Below are positions 7,721 through 15,777 of a stretch of 28,741 nucleotides of DNA, one piece after another. The DNA comes from an uncultured Trueperaceae bacterium. Lineage in GTDB: Bacteria; Deinococcota; Deinococci; Deinococcales; Trueperaceae. The stretch lies in the NCBI GenBank assembly GCA_937907415.1, contig CALCHY010000257.1, positions 1 to 28,741 of the forward strand, in the 5' to 3' direction. The position numbers were made by a program, and so were the translations under genes. How positions within the stretch are numbered: the first letter of the stretch is position 1; each line of letters opens with the position of its first letter. Below the pieces are notes generated by a model, which was given only the letters and a program-made list of their open reading frames with translations, had not been told where the DNA came from and did not search any database.

Positions 7721-8787
7721 CATGACGTCAACTCGCGCAGCGTGCCGGCGCGCTCAAGGCGCTCAAGTAACGGCTTGAGCTCACCCAGCTCGAGGTTGAG
7801 CGACTGCGCCGTGTGGCCGAGGGTATCGCCCTTGCCAAGCTCGGCCAGCACTTGTTGGCCAAGCGCGCCGTGCTCAGCGCGGAAGTTCATGTAGCGGTCG
7901 GTCATGGGGTTGAGAGCGTCGCGGCCGCGGAGGGTAAGCGCGAAGCGCCTGTCTTCCCAGCCTGGAGGTTCGTCAGGGAGCTCGATCTCGGGGGAGTTCG
8001 CAACCGCCTGCTCTCCCAATGCGTAACGCCGCGTCGGGCCCTCAGTCGTGCCGAGCACCTCGAGGAACGGTGTGCCTTGGCGGTAGAAGCGGTACCCGCC
8101 CGCGAACACCTCGATGCCGTCGAAGGCCGGGTCGTCCGCGCGCGCCGCCCGCGCCAACGCCAGCGCGGCGAGGGAGACGACGATGGCTGGGTCGATGGCG
8201 TCTAGCTCCAATGCGCCCTTGGCGCGCGCCTGGCCGGCCTTCTGCAGCGCACGCATGGCCTCCGCGCGGTCGTGGATAACGCCTGCCGACTCATGCATGG
8301 CGGCGCGCACGCTGCCGCCAACGAGCAGCGCTACGGAGCGCTCCCGCTCCGTGGCGTAGCTGAGCGACCCGTTGAAGCGCGCCTCGTGGAGGCGCTCGAG
8401 CAGCTCCGCGAGGTCGACCGCGCCAGGAGTCAGCCGCTGCGGCGGCGCTAAGCGCGGCAGCGCACGCAGGAGCGCTGCGTGGCTGGCGGGGAAGCGCGCA
8501 GGCAACTGCGGCGTTAGGGCCGGTTCGTGCGTGTGCAGGTGAAAGCGTTGGTTGGGGAGTTCGAGCCCCGCGTACGCGCCGAGCTTGAAACTACCCTCCA
8601 GCTGGCCGCGCGCCAACAGGAGTAGAGTCGTGCCGCCCGCATCCGAGAGGGCGAGGGTACCTGAGTGGCGGATGGTACGCAGGTTCTCGAGCAGCCACTC
8701 CGCGCTGTGCTGACCAGTGTCGCCAAGCATGCCCTGCGTGGCGGCGCTGATCGGCGTCTGGTCGTGCGAGCGCGGGCCGCCCGTCAC
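7720..8787 (-). CDS. DUF4388 (PatA-like) domain protein in the polysaccharide operon
   Basis: The 355-residue soluble protein has the DUF4388 look: about residues 20-110 read GMLGDTGQHSAEWLLENLRT, then SGTLALSD and an LARGQLEGSFKLG strand, as in the N-domain of PatA-type regulators. A second similar unit follows at about 120-200 (AELLERLHEARFNGSLSY). The C-terminus (about 300-355) is helical and winged-helix-like. DUF4388 proteins are common in Deinococcota, Myxococcota and cyanobacteria and are thought to work in signalling, often with Ras-like GTPases or response regulators; the biochemical role is unknown. The GTG at 8787 overlaps the Nudix stop (GTGA 8784-8787). The setting suggests control of polysaccharide synthesis, which is inference. 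Confidence 0.7.
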   Translation of the reverse strand: MTGGPRSHDQTPISAATQGMLGDTGQHSAEWLLENLRTIRHSGTLALSDAGGTTLLLLARGQLEGSFKLGAYAGLELPNQRFHLHTHEPALTPQLPARFPASHAALLRALPRLAPPQRLTPGAVDLAELLERLHEARFNGSLSYATERERSVALLVGGSVRAAMHESAGVIHDRAEAMRALQKAGQARAKGALELDAIDPAIVVSLAALALARAARADDPAFDGIEVFAGGYRFYRQGTPFLEVLGTTEGPTRRYALGEQAVANSPEIELPDEPPGWEDRRFALTLRGRDALNPMTDRYMNFRAEHGALGQQVLAELGKGDTLGHTAQSLNLELGELKPLLERLERAGTLRELTS

Positions 8788-9251
8788 TGGCTGCGTTCGC
8801 CTTCGTTGAGGACGCGCCTTAGCAGGTCGCGGTCGGTGCGGTGCGTCAACATCGTGAGGGCCTGCTCTGGCGGAAAGAAGCCCCCACCCTGGAACAGGTC
8901 CTCGGTGACGTTAGTCTCCTGGTCGTTCGTTTGGCAGCGGTACCAGGTAATGAGGCGCTGCACTCCCTGCGGGTTGCGGTAGTAGGTCGTCCACGTGCGC
9001 CCTGGGTGATCGCACGTGGCCGTCACGCCCGCCTCTTCCGCGATCTCGCGCAGGGCGGCCTGCAGTTGCGTCTCGCCGAGTTCGACGTGGCCCTTCGGGA
9101 ACAACCAATGCCCGCTGGCGTGCTGCAAGATGAGTACGCGGCCGCTGCGGTCAAGCACCACGCCACCCGCCCCCGTCTCCGTTGCTACGGGCGCGCCGGA
9201 GCCAGCACGTTTCGTGCCCCCGGAGAGCGGCCGGTCGTGGCGGCGTGTCAT
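8784..9251 (-). CDS. Nudix hydrolase
   Basis: The 155-residue protein carries a perfect Nudix box, GHVELGETQLQAALREIAEEAGV, written here as G-x5-E-x7-REIAEEAGV. Before it comes GGVVLDRSGRVLIL and WLFPKGH. These enzymes cleave nucleoside diphosphates linked to another group, using Mg2+ held by the REIAEE glutamates; the FPKGH form is common in the Ap4A/diadenosine-polyphosphate and general NTP-type Nudix clades. The ATG at 9251 is taken as the start, since it sits 8 nt after a TAGCAT box; a longer frame to 9290 is open but would cross the promoter. It appears to be the first gene of the operon running down to rmlA. Substrate unknown. Confidence 0.9.
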   Translation of the reverse strand: MTRRHDRPLSGGTKRAGSGAPVATETGAGGVVLDRSGRVLILQHASGHWLFPKGHVELGETQLQAALREIAEEAGVTATCDHPGRTWTTYYRNPQGVQRLITWYRCQTNDQETNVTEDLFQGGGFFPPEQALTMLTHRTDRDLLRRVLNEGERSQ

Positions 9252-9259
9252 GGTTGCCC

Positions 9260-9265
9260 ATGCTA
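9260..9265 (-). promoter_or_regulatory. Leaderless-type -10 box of the Nudix-to-rmlA operon
   Basis: TAGCAT on the minus strand lies 8 nt before the ATG at 9251. It would drive the seven-gene operon; no clear -35 is seen. Confidence 0.45.
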
Positions 9266-9322
9266 TCACTGGTCGATTGATGCCCTGCACCCAGCGCGCA
9301 GCGGCGCTTTCTGCGCTCCGGG

Positions 9323-10885
9323 TTAGCGCCGCGCCACCATGCCGCCGCCCTTGAGGAACTCGAGCAGCCCATCCGCGAGCGCCCGCGCGAGGGTCGCTTG
9401 GTACGACGACGTGCCGAGCTTGCTGCCCTCCGTCGGGTGGCTCGTGAAGCCGAGCTCGACGAGGATGGCCGGAATGCGCGCGGTGCGGATGACGTAGAAG
9501 AGGTTGCTCCTGACGCCGCGGTCCTTCGCGCCGGTGGCGCTCACCAGGTTGCGCTGCACGGTCTCGGCAAGGGTGAGCGAGTAGTTGAGTTGCGCCTCGC
9601 GCAGGATGTCAGCAGCCAGGCTCTGTGCGCTGCGCCGCGCCTCTTCCGTGAGGGCCTGACCTTCGGCGCCGCCGCCGTTCTCCTTGATGGCGCGGTCGAC
9701 GTACGAGGGGTCGAGGGGCTCGCCGAACACCCAAGTCTCGATGCCCTCTGCCGACTTGTTGCCGTCGACGGAGTTCGCGTGGATGGAAACGAAGATGTTG
9801 CGTTCAGGCGTTGCGAACAGCGACCGCTCCTGCAGGGTGAGGAAGGTATCGGTGTCGCGCGTGAGGATGACGGTGATGCCCTCGGACTCCAAGATGCGCT
9901 TCAGTTCGAGAGCAACGGAGAGCACGACGTTCTTCTCGATCGCGTAGCCGACGGCTCCCGGGTCGTGGCCGCCGTGCCCGGAGTCGATGACTACCACTTG
10001 GCGTTGCTCTGGCACGGTGAGGAGCGCTTGCGAGGCCGGCTCTTGCCGGGCCGGTGCTGGCGTCAGGGCCGTGACGGCCGCGCCCTTGAGGCCGGGAGCG
10101 AAGTCGACGTACAGCGTGCGCCCGTCTGCCTTCTCGACGACGCCCACCTTGTAGCCGTCGCCGTTACCGTTGACGGCGAACTTGAGGTGCAGCGCCACCG
10201 TCACCTGCCCACCGCTGTTGGTAACGCTTAGTCGGCCCAAGTTCGGGTCGTCGAGCGCAAGGTCGAGGGTTTCGGCGCGGGCGCCAGGCAGCACGATGAG
10301 GAACGAGCCGTCACCAGCGGCGACCTCGTAGGTTGCGGTGGCGGGAATGTCGATGGCGACGCGTGATACCCCGTCCGTTAGGCCGGTGCGTGGCCTCGCG
10401 ACGGTGTAGCCGAGGCGCTCGGCGGTATCGATGGTGATCACTTGCCGCTCTGAGTTCCAGGCGCTGACGCCCTCGAACGCCGCGACGAACGGCGATACGG
10501 CGACGTAAGCCACACCATCGACGAGGATGGCTAGCGGGCTCGCCAAAGTGGTCTGACCGCTTACCGCGGGCGCGACCGAGATGGTGCCCGACACCTTCAC
10601 GAGGCCAGCTGCGATGTCGGATGTTGCCTTGATGCGCGCGGTCCTGAAACCGTCGCTGAAAGTGAGGATCTTGTCGCTGGCATCGTACCGAACTGTAATA
10701 CCCATGGCGTCGGCAAGGGCTTGGGCCTTGGCGTAGGCGTTCGAGCTGTCGCCCTGGGCGATGAAGTAGTAAGGCCCGGCAGCATCTACGATCGTGCCGT
10801 TCACGGCGAGGTAATTGTGGCGCACTTGAGCTGCGGCGGTGACCGTGGTCAGGAGCAGGAGGAGGGTCAGCAGGAGCCGCTTCAC
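9323..10885 (-). CDS. N-acetylmuramoyl-L-alanine amidase with AMIN-like region (Amidase_3)
   Basis: The 520-residue exported enzyme cuts the amide bond between MurNAc and the stem peptide. It has a signal peptide (KRLLLTLLLLLTTVTAAAQ), then a beta-rich region that begins like a copper-amine-oxidase N-domain (VNGTIVDAAG) and continues as an AMIN-type domain (about 170-270). The catalytic Amidase_3 domain starts near residue 298, with VVIDSGHGGHDPG (His304), the IEKN glutamate, SIHAN and VELGFTSHP; these supply the zinc ligands and the catalytic Glu. AMIN domains direct such amidases to the division site. The GTG at 10885 is preferred because upstream starts overlap the -10 box. EnvC-type activators normally switch on this family, and an EnvC-like gene lies 3.5 kb upstream on the same strand. 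Confidence 0.93.
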   Translation of the reverse strand: MKRLLLTLLLLLTTVTAAAQVRHNYLAVNGTIVDAAGPYYFIAQGDSSNAYAKAQALADAMGITVRYDASDKILTFSDGFRTARIKATSDIAAGLVKVSGTISVAPAVSGQTTLASPLAILVDGVAYVAVSPFVAAFEGVSAWNSERQVITIDTAERLGYTVARPRTGLTDGVSRVAIDIPATATYEVAAGDGSFLIVLPGARAETLDLALDDPNLGRLSVTNSGGQVTVALHLKFAVNGNGDGYKVGVVEKADGRTLYVDFAPGLKGAAVTALTPAPARQEPASQALLTVPEQRQVVVIDSGHGGHDPGAVGYAIEKNVVLSVALELKRILESEGITVILTRDTDTFLTLQERSLFATPERNIFVSIHANSVDGNKSAEGIETWVFGEPLDPSYVDRAIKENGGGAEGQALTEEARRSAQSLAADILREAQLNYSLTLAETVQRNLVSATGAKDRGVRSNLFYVIRTARIPAILVELGFTSHPTEGSKLGTSSYQATLARALADGLLEFLKGGGMVARR

Positions 10886-10895
10886 GTCGGCGAGA

Positions 10896-10901
10896 AGTCT
10901 A
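10896..10901 (-). promoter_or_regulatory. -10 box of the amidase gene
   Basis: TAGACT on the minus strand lies 10 nt before the GTG at 10885, so the leader would be only a few bases. TTGAGG lies 15 bp further upstream as a weak -35. Confidence 0.45.
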
Positions 10902-11015
10902 TCACGGGCCCCCAACCCTCAAACATGAGGAAAATCGCCTTGGGAGCGCATGAACCTGATGTGTGAAGCCCGCCACGCTCGCCGTTGGTTGGACCACTAA
11001 CGCGTGCCCGTCGGC

Positions 11016-11327
11016 CTAACGTTCGGAGGTCTTGCTCTGCTCCTCTAGTTCCTTCAAGCGCGTCTGGACGGCGTCCTCCGTCGTCAGCTTGGCGGCGCCC
11101 CGCTCGAGGTGAACGTAAAGCGATTCGACGTCGGAGCGCAGGCGCGTTATCAGCTCCCCCGCCTCCTGGAAGTGCTGCGCTACCTCACCCTGGAGGCGGT
11201 CGAGCACGCTGCGCATCTGGCGCAGACGCTGCTCGCTCGGGTCGCGCCTGTGCGACGCGTTCGCAAGCAACCAGCCCGCCACCGCCCCAACGACGAACGC
11301 GATCGCAACCCAAACCCACACGCTCAT
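11016..11327 (-). CDS. YhcB/ZapG-like (DUF1043) membrane protein
   Basis: The 103-residue protein has an N-terminal membrane anchor (about residues 2-22, WVWVAIAFVVGAVAGWLLA). A long cytoplasmic helix follows, with EVAQHFQEAGELITRLRSDVESLYVHLERGA. This matches, segment for segment, the conserved VSHFA..AELLD.....YRQLYQHM region of E. coli YhcB (ZapG), a protein that links the elongation and division machinery and envelope synthesis. The assignment is from memory of that family and needs a profile search. The ATG at 11327 follows a TATGCT box by 7 nt. It lies 130 bp upstream of the cell-wall amidase on the same strand, which agrees with a wall or division role. Confidence 0.65.
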   Translation of the reverse strand: MSVWVWVAIAFVVGAVAGWLLANASHRRDPSEQRLRQMRSVLDRLQGEVAQHFQEAGELITRLRSDVESLYVHLERGAAKLTTEDAVQTRLKELEEQSKTSER

Positions 11328-11334
11328 GCCTCCG

Positions 11335-11340
11335 AGCATA
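11335..11340 (-). promoter_or_regulatory. Leaderless-type -10 box of the YhcB/ZapG-like gene
   Basis: TATGCT on the minus strand is 7 nt before the ATG at 11327. A GGAGG lies between, but only 1 nt from the ATG, too close to act as a normal ribosome site. Confidence 0.5.
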
Positions 11341-11363
11341 GCAACTGAGGTCCCAGCTTCTAC

Positions 11364-11369
11364 TACACT
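11364..11369 (+). promoter_or_regulatory. Leaderless-type -10 box of the metallopeptidase gene
   Basis: TACACT lies 8 nt before the ATG at 11378. It is 24 bp from the divergent TATGCT box, so both promoters share one short region. Confidence 0.5.
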
Positions 11370-11377
11370 GCCGCCAG

Positions 11378-12247
11378 ATGTCGCCGTTGCCGCCCGACAA
11401 GAAGCCGCCCCCCACGGCAGAGCCGAAGAGCGCACTAGCCGGGGTTTACCTGCGCCCGCTGCCAGACGACGTGCTGCCAGCCAGGCACTCCGCGGGCGCG
11501 CGACTACGTGCGGCGCAACTGCAGGGGTTCTTGCGGCCGTTGCAGCAAAGCGCGCTTGCGGCCCTTGGGTCGCAGGCCGCCGTAACGCTGCTCGTGGTGG
11601 GATCGCAGGACTGGCACAAGCTCTGCCGCTACCCTTACGGTTTGCCGTTCACGCGGACCGGCATCGGGGGCACCAGCGCTAACGTCGTGGCGGCCGCCGA
11701 CTACCAACCGCGGCTGTTGCGGCGCTTCGACGAGACCATGCTCGCCGCCGCACGCGCGGGCGTGAAGGCCCCAGCGCAGCCAGCGGAGTTCATCGACCTG
11801 ATGGTTGGGCACGAGTGGGGCCACGCCGTAGCCAACCTCAGCGGCCTGCGCACGCGTCTCAAGTGGCTCGACGAACTGAACGCCACCTACCTGTTCGTGC
11901 AGGCGCTGCACGCCACCGGCCAGGAGGCCATGCTCGAGCGCTACGCCGCCTGGACGCGCTGGCAGGTGGCGGCCACGCAACACGAGATGGGCGACCTGGC
12001 CGCGTTCGAGTACCCGCGCACGCGCGCGGGCTGGAACCGCCTCCTCTGGTACCAAGGGGTGTTCGCCCAACGCGCGCTCGAACTGGCGCCGCGCCGCGGT
12101 TGGGGATACCTCAGGGCTCTGCGGCGCACGCTGCCGCCAGCCGACCGCGGTGAGCTAGCCAGGCGCCTGGTTGAGATCGAGCCGAGCTTCAAGCCGTGGT
12201 TCGCGGTCTTCGGTCGGGCGCAAGTGGTTGGCCAGGATCAGGTCTGA
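11378..12247 (+). CDS. Putative zinc metallopeptidase-like protein (HEWGH)
   Basis: The 289-residue protein has no signal peptide or membrane segment. It carries an HExxH motif, HEWGH at residues 145-149, followed 17 residues later by WLDELNATYLF, whose Glu166 is well placed as a third zinc ligand in gluzincin fashion. The rest (SGVYLRPLPDD-like N-terminus, WHKLCRYPYGLPFTRTG, C-terminal R/A-rich helices) is not familiar. A cytoplasmic zinc peptidase is the likely reading, but no substrate can be suggested. It is divergent from the YhcB/ZapG-like gene and convergent, with a 9-bp gap, to the cyclase gene. The start is set by the TACACT box 8 nt upstream; there is no Shine-Dalgarno. Confidence 0.6.
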   Translation: MSPLPPDKKPPPTAEPKSALAGVYLRPLPDDVLPARHSAGARLRAAQLQGFLRPLQQSALAALGSQAAVTLLVVGSQDWHKLCRYPYGLPFTRTGIGGTSANVVAAADYQPRLLRRFDETMLAAARAGVKAPAQPAEFIDLMVGHEWGHAVANLSGLRTRLKWLDELNATYLFVQALHATGQEAMLERYAAWTRWQVAATQHEMGDLAAFEYPRTRAGWNRLLWYQGVFAQRALELAPRRGWGYLRALRRTLPPADRGELARRLVEIEPSFKPWFAVFGRAQVVGQDQV

Positions 12248-12256
12248 GGGCGGCTC

Positions 12257-14368
12257 TCACACGGCCATGACGAGGTCGTTGCGCAACTGCTCCGCCACCA
12301 ACGCGAGGTTGTCCCGGTCGTCCGGCTGGCACGCAGAGATGAGATCCTCAGCGCGTTGCAGCGCCTCACGGGCGCGGCCGTCCTCACCCAAACTCATGGC
12401 GCTTTGCGCCATCGCAAGGGCGGCCTCTGCAGCGACCTCCGGCGGAAGCTCGAGGGCGGACAAGCGCCGGTAGAGGTCGAAGGCCTTGGTGGCGTCGTCT
12501 TGGCTGGTCGCCAGGTCCGCCGCAGCAAGGTAGTGAGCGTATGCGGCCTCGTGGGCGCCGCCAAGCTCGAAGTGCTCGGCCGTCAAGGCTGAGAACGCCA
12601 GCGGTGCGTGCTGCTCGAGCCAGGTGGCGATGCGCAAGTGCAGAACTGGCCTCTCGGCGTAAGGGATCATGCGCAGCACGCCATTGCGAAGGAGTTCGCT
12701 CTGGAAGCGGTACTCGATCTCGTTCGGGATGGAGGAGCTGGCCTGCGCTACGAGCATGTTCTCCGCCACCAACGCGCCGACGTCGGACGCTGCCGTGGAA
12801 CCAGCGAGCTCGCGCAGGAGGCCCTCCCAGATCACCTCGCCAACCAGCGCGGCGTACGCGAGCACGCGGCGGTGGTGCGGGTTGATCATGTCGAGGCGCG
12901 CCTGAAGCAGCGAAGCGAGCGAGCCGGAGAACGCCTCCTCGGAGGCGACCGAGAGCGCTCGCCCCAGCTCGAGCACGTAAGCTGGCACCCCTCCGACCTG
13001 CTCGACGAGCTGAGCGACCGCCTCGCGCATGGGGGAGCCCGTGACCTCCGCAAGCAACAGCAGGGCCTGCTCCTTCGCGAGAGTGTGGAGGTGCAAGACC
13101 TGCGCGTCCTTGTGGTTAGTCAAGCGCCTGGCGGTGTGCACGATGAGCAGCGGCGCCTGTGAGTGCGTCAGCAGCGCGAGGAACTCGTGCAGCGCCGGGT
13201 CTCGCGGTTGGTTCTCGACCACTAAGACGAGCGGTTTGTGCGGCACCTCGCCTGACTCGTTGCGGCGCGCGAGCGCTAGGAGCAAGTCGCGCCAGGCGAG
13301 GCCCGTGCGGTCGACCCTGCGGCGCTCCGCGCGCTTCCACTCGCTGCTGGGCGCGAGATCGAGGCTGGCGAGGATGAGGCGCTGCCACCGCGACTCCCCT
13401 GGCAGCAGCGCCTCGAGTTGCCGTTGCACGCGCGGGGCCGCGCTGCGCTCCTCCTCGCCGACACGCAAGTCGAAGACTTGCCTTCCTAAACCGAGGAAGC
13501 TGAACTCTTCGCCCGTCGTCGGCTCGAGCCACAGCGCGCGCCCACCCGCCCCAACGCTGGCTAGGAACTCGCGCACGAGGCGCGTCTTGCCGCGGCCGGC
13601 CTCGCCAACGACCCAAAGCTCGCGCGCGGTGCCGCTGGCTGCGACCTCGTCGTACAGCTCCCTGATGTGCGTCATCTCCGCATCACGGCCCACGAACTTG
13701 ACGTTGGCGTACGGGTCGGAATGGAGCCGGTTGCGTGCCACGAGTAGGTGGGCTGACGTTATGTCGGGGAAGCCGTGCAGGCTGAGCGGGCCCGTGGAGC
13801 GGTAGTGCAGGCGGTTGCGCGTCGAGCGGTAAGTCTCTGGGCCAACCCAAACTTGGCCGGGTTCGGCCGCCTCCTCGAGCCGCGCGGCGAGGTTAACGGC
13901 GCTGCCCATGACCGTGTACGCGCGCACGCGCCCTGACCCGATGGCGCCCGCGATGACGATGCCGGTGTTGACGCCTGCGCGCGCCTTCAGCGGCAGGCGC
14001 CGCGACTTGCCGATCGCCTCGATGGCGCTGAGGCTGGCGGAGCCGGCGAGCACGGCCCGCAGCGCGTCGTCAGGGTGAGAGTGCGGGGCGCCGAACAGCG
14101 CGAGCAGACCGTCGCCCTTGAGTGCGTCGACGTAGCCGTCATACGACTCGACCACGCCAGTGACGCTCGTGAGAGCCTCGTCCGCGAGATCGCGGAGGTC
14201 CTCGGGGTCGAGGTTGCGCGTCAGTCCGCTGAAGCCAGAGAGGTCGACGAACAACATCGTCACGCGGCGGCGCTCGCGCGTTGCCGCTTGCCTGCCGAGG
14301 CGCACGCCACACATGCCGCAGTAGCGCATGCCGCTAGGGTTGACGGCGCCGCAGGCAGCGCAGATCAT
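12257..14368 (-). CDS. Zinc-ribbon / class III nucleotidyl cyclase / AAA-type ATPase signalling protein
   Basis: The 703-residue cytoplasmic protein begins with a zinc ribbon (Cys3, Cys6, Cys17, Cys20). A class III cyclase domain follows (about 36-210), with metal-binding Asp42 in LFVDLSGF and Asp86 in KGDGLLALFG, and the transition-state Asn159 and Arg163 in AVNLAARLE. The position that is Asp in many adenylate cyclases is Thr152 (YTVMG), as in many fused bacterial cyclases. An ATPase module then starts at FVGRDAEM, with Walker A GEAGRGKT (255-262); the Walker B site reads LVLVVENQ, without the usual Asp. The C-terminus is helical, TPR-like. It may make cAMP in response to a bound partner; activity is not certain. 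The ATG at 14368 lacks a strong Shine-Dalgarno and overlaps the stop of a tiny upstream ORF. Confidence 0.85.
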   Translation of the reverse strand: MICAACGAVNPSGMRYCGMCGVRLGRQAATRERRRVTMLFVDLSGFSGLTRNLDPEDLRDLADEALTSVTGVVESYDGYVDALKGDGLLALFGAPHSHPDDALRAVLAGSASLSAIEAIGKSRRLPLKARAGVNTGIVIAGAIGSGRVRAYTVMGSAVNLAARLEEAAEPGQVWVGPETYRSTRNRLHYRSTGPLSLHGFPDITSAHLLVARNRLHSDPYANVKFVGRDAEMTHIRELYDEVAASGTARELWVVGEAGRGKTRLVREFLASVGAGGRALWLEPTTGEEFSFLGLGRQVFDLRVGEEERSAAPRVQRQLEALLPGESRWQRLILASLDLAPSSEWKRAERRRVDRTGLAWRDLLLALARRNESGEVPHKPLVLVVENQPRDPALHEFLALLTHSQAPLLIVHTARRLTNHKDAQVLHLHTLAKEQALLLLAEVTGSPMREAVAQLVEQVGGVPAYVLELGRALSVASEEAFSGSLASLLQARLDMINPHHRRVLAYAALVGEVIWEGLLRELAGSTAASDVGALVAENMLVAQASSSIPNEIEYRFQSELLRNGVLRMIPYAERPVLHLRIATWLEQHAPLAFSALTAEHFELGGAHEAAYAHYLAAADLATSQDDATKAFDLYRRLSALELPPEVAAEAALAMAQSAMSLGEDGRAREALQRAEDLISACQPDDRDNLALVAEQLRNDLVMAV

Positions 14369-14391
14369 CGCGTGAGGGTCCTCAGCTTCAC
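14365..14391 (-). CDS. Possible 8-codon leader ORF of the cyclase gene
   Basis: GTG at 14391 opens an 8-codon frame (MKLRTLTR) whose TGA overlaps the cyclase start as ATGA (14365-14368). GAGGAG lies 4 nt before the GTG. It could bring ribosomes to the cyclase start by termination-reinitiation; this is inference. Confidence 0.35.
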   Translation of the reverse strand: MKLRTLTR

Positions 14392-14404
14392 GTGACTCCT
14401 CATC

Positions 14405-14410
14405 ACCATA
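14405..14410 (-). promoter_or_regulatory. Possible -10 box for the cyclase gene
   Basis: TATGGT on the minus strand is 13 nt before the leader-ORF GTG at 14391. It is a TANNNT match only. Confidence 0.3.
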
Positions 14411-14413
14411 GAG

Positions 14414-15715
14414 CTACCAGCCTAGCAGCGGCGCAGCGTCGATGAACGGGCTGCCCCCGCTAGCCTCGCGCCGTGCGTAGAACTGCAGCACGTCCGGACG
14501 CGTTAGGGTGCCGCCGCCCAAGTAGCCAATGACGCTGCCTTGCGCCACGGTGGCGTACATCTCGACGAGGGGTTGGCGGAGGTTCACGTAGATGCTGACC
14601 ATGTCGCCAGCGTGCTGCAAGGCGACCATGTAGCCGAGGTTCGCCCCCAAGTAGGTGATGGCGGTGACGCGCCCCGTCTGCACGGCGCGAACGGCGGCGT
14701 TGCTTACGGGCGCCTGGATGCCGAGGTAGGAGTTGTTGCCTTCCCCGAACCGGCTGATGAGCTTGGCGCCATCGAACGGCCGCACGAAACCGGTGGTGAG
14801 CGGCGCGAGCGGGGCGGCCAGCTCGTCAGCGCGGCTGCGGGCGGCGTCGGCTTGGCGCTGCAGTTCGAGTTGTCGATCGCGGTCCTGAGCGAACTGCGCG
14901 GCTGCGGCGCGGGCGCGCTCTTCCTCCGCCCGCAGCCGCGCGATCTCGTTAGTGCGTTGCCTGTCCAGGTCGCCGAGGCTGCGCTCGATGCGGTTCTGTT
15001 CCTCGAGCAGGGACTGCTGCTGGATGAGCTGACCCGCCTGGGTGGCGTTGAGTTCGGCCACGATCTGCTCCAAGCGCTTCGCTGCCGCCTCGAGGTCCGC
15101 TTCCGCGCGCTCCAGCTCCGCTGCCGCCGCGCTCAGTTCCGCGAGCTGCGTTTCTAGCTGCGCCTTGGCGCTGCGCTGCTCGGCCACCACGCCGTCTAGC
15201 TCGTTGATGACGTCCGCGTCCTGCTCCGCCAGCAACCCGAGGTAGTGGTTGCGCACGCGCAAGTCGTGGAACGACTGACTTGCGCCCAGCGAAGCCGCTA
15301 GGCGCCTACCGCGTTGCTTGTACTGGCTGAGGAGGAGGTCCTGTACCCTGTCCGCGATCTGCGCGAGGCGCTCGTCCAACTCGGCGATGCGCACTTCGGT
15401 CGCTTCTCGTTGCGCGTCAAGGTCGGCCATGCGCACGATCAAGGACTCGCGTTCCCTGCGCTTGGCTGCTAGGTCGTTGCTAACCGAGTCGCGTTCGGCA
15501 ATGCGTTTCTGAAGTTGAGATTCCGTCTGGCCGAGCGCCGACTTTATCTCTTCTAGTTCGTTATTGCGCTCTTGGAGGAGGTTCTCGTAACTCTTGAGGT
15601 CGCGCTCGAGCGCCTGCAGCTCGGTGCTGGTCAACTGGACTTGCGCCAGGGCCGGCGTCGTCAAGGCCATGAGTGCCAGGCAGACTGCGATGAGCGCTAT
15701 GTATGGGCGCGGCAC
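14414..15715 (-). CDS. EnvC-like coiled-coil protein with degenerate LytM (M23) domain
   Basis: The 433-residue exported protein has a signal peptide ending near TPALA-Q, a very long coiled coil (about 28-300, rich in E/Q/L/R/A heptads), and a C-terminal LytM fold (about 310-433). EnvC-type proteins are not hydrolases but switch on cell-wall amidases at the division site, under control of FtsEX. The metal and catalytic residues are gone here: the H.GID site reads YLGIQAP, the Y.HL site reads IYVNL, and the HLHFE site reads VLQFY. The protein is therefore expected to be an activator. The GTG at 15715 is 6 nt after a TACACT box. It follows ftsX (62-bp gap), which supports the EnvC/FtsX pairing. 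Confidence 0.88.
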   Translation of the reverse strand: MPRPYIALIAVCLALMALTTPALAQVQLTSTELQALERDLKSYENLLQERNNELEEIKSALGQTESQLQKRIAERDSVSNDLAAKRRERESLIVRMADLDAQREATEVRIAELDERLAQIADRVQDLLLSQYKQRGRRLAASLGASQSFHDLRVRNHYLGLLAEQDADVINELDGVVAEQRSAKAQLETQLAELSAAAAELERAEADLEAAAKRLEQIVAELNATQAGQLIQQQSLLEEQNRIERSLGDLDRQRTNEIARLRAEEERARAAAAQFAQDRDRQLELQRQADAARSRADELAAPLAPLTTGFVRPFDGAKLISRFGEGNNSYLGIQAPVSNAAVRAVQTGRVTAITYLGANLGYMVALQHAGDMVSIYVNLRQPLVEMYATVAQGSVIGYLGGGTLTRPDVLQFYARREASGGSPFIDAAPLLGW

Positions 15716-15721
15716 CGCCCA

Positions 15722-15727
15722 AGTGTA
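15722..15727 (-). promoter_or_regulatory. Leaderless-type -10 box of the EnvC-like gene
   Basis: TACACT on the minus strand is 6 nt before the GTG at 15715, giving the EnvC-like gene its own promoter downstream of ftsX. Confidence 0.5.
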
Positions 15728-15777
15728 GCAGCGAGCACCGCGCGCTTCATGCCGTCCAGGATTCAGAGCCGCAGGAA

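Noticed and set aside
14414..15715. Active M23 endopeptidase
   Set aside because: The HxxxD and HxH zinc motifs are lost (YLGIQ, VLQFY), so activity is not expected.
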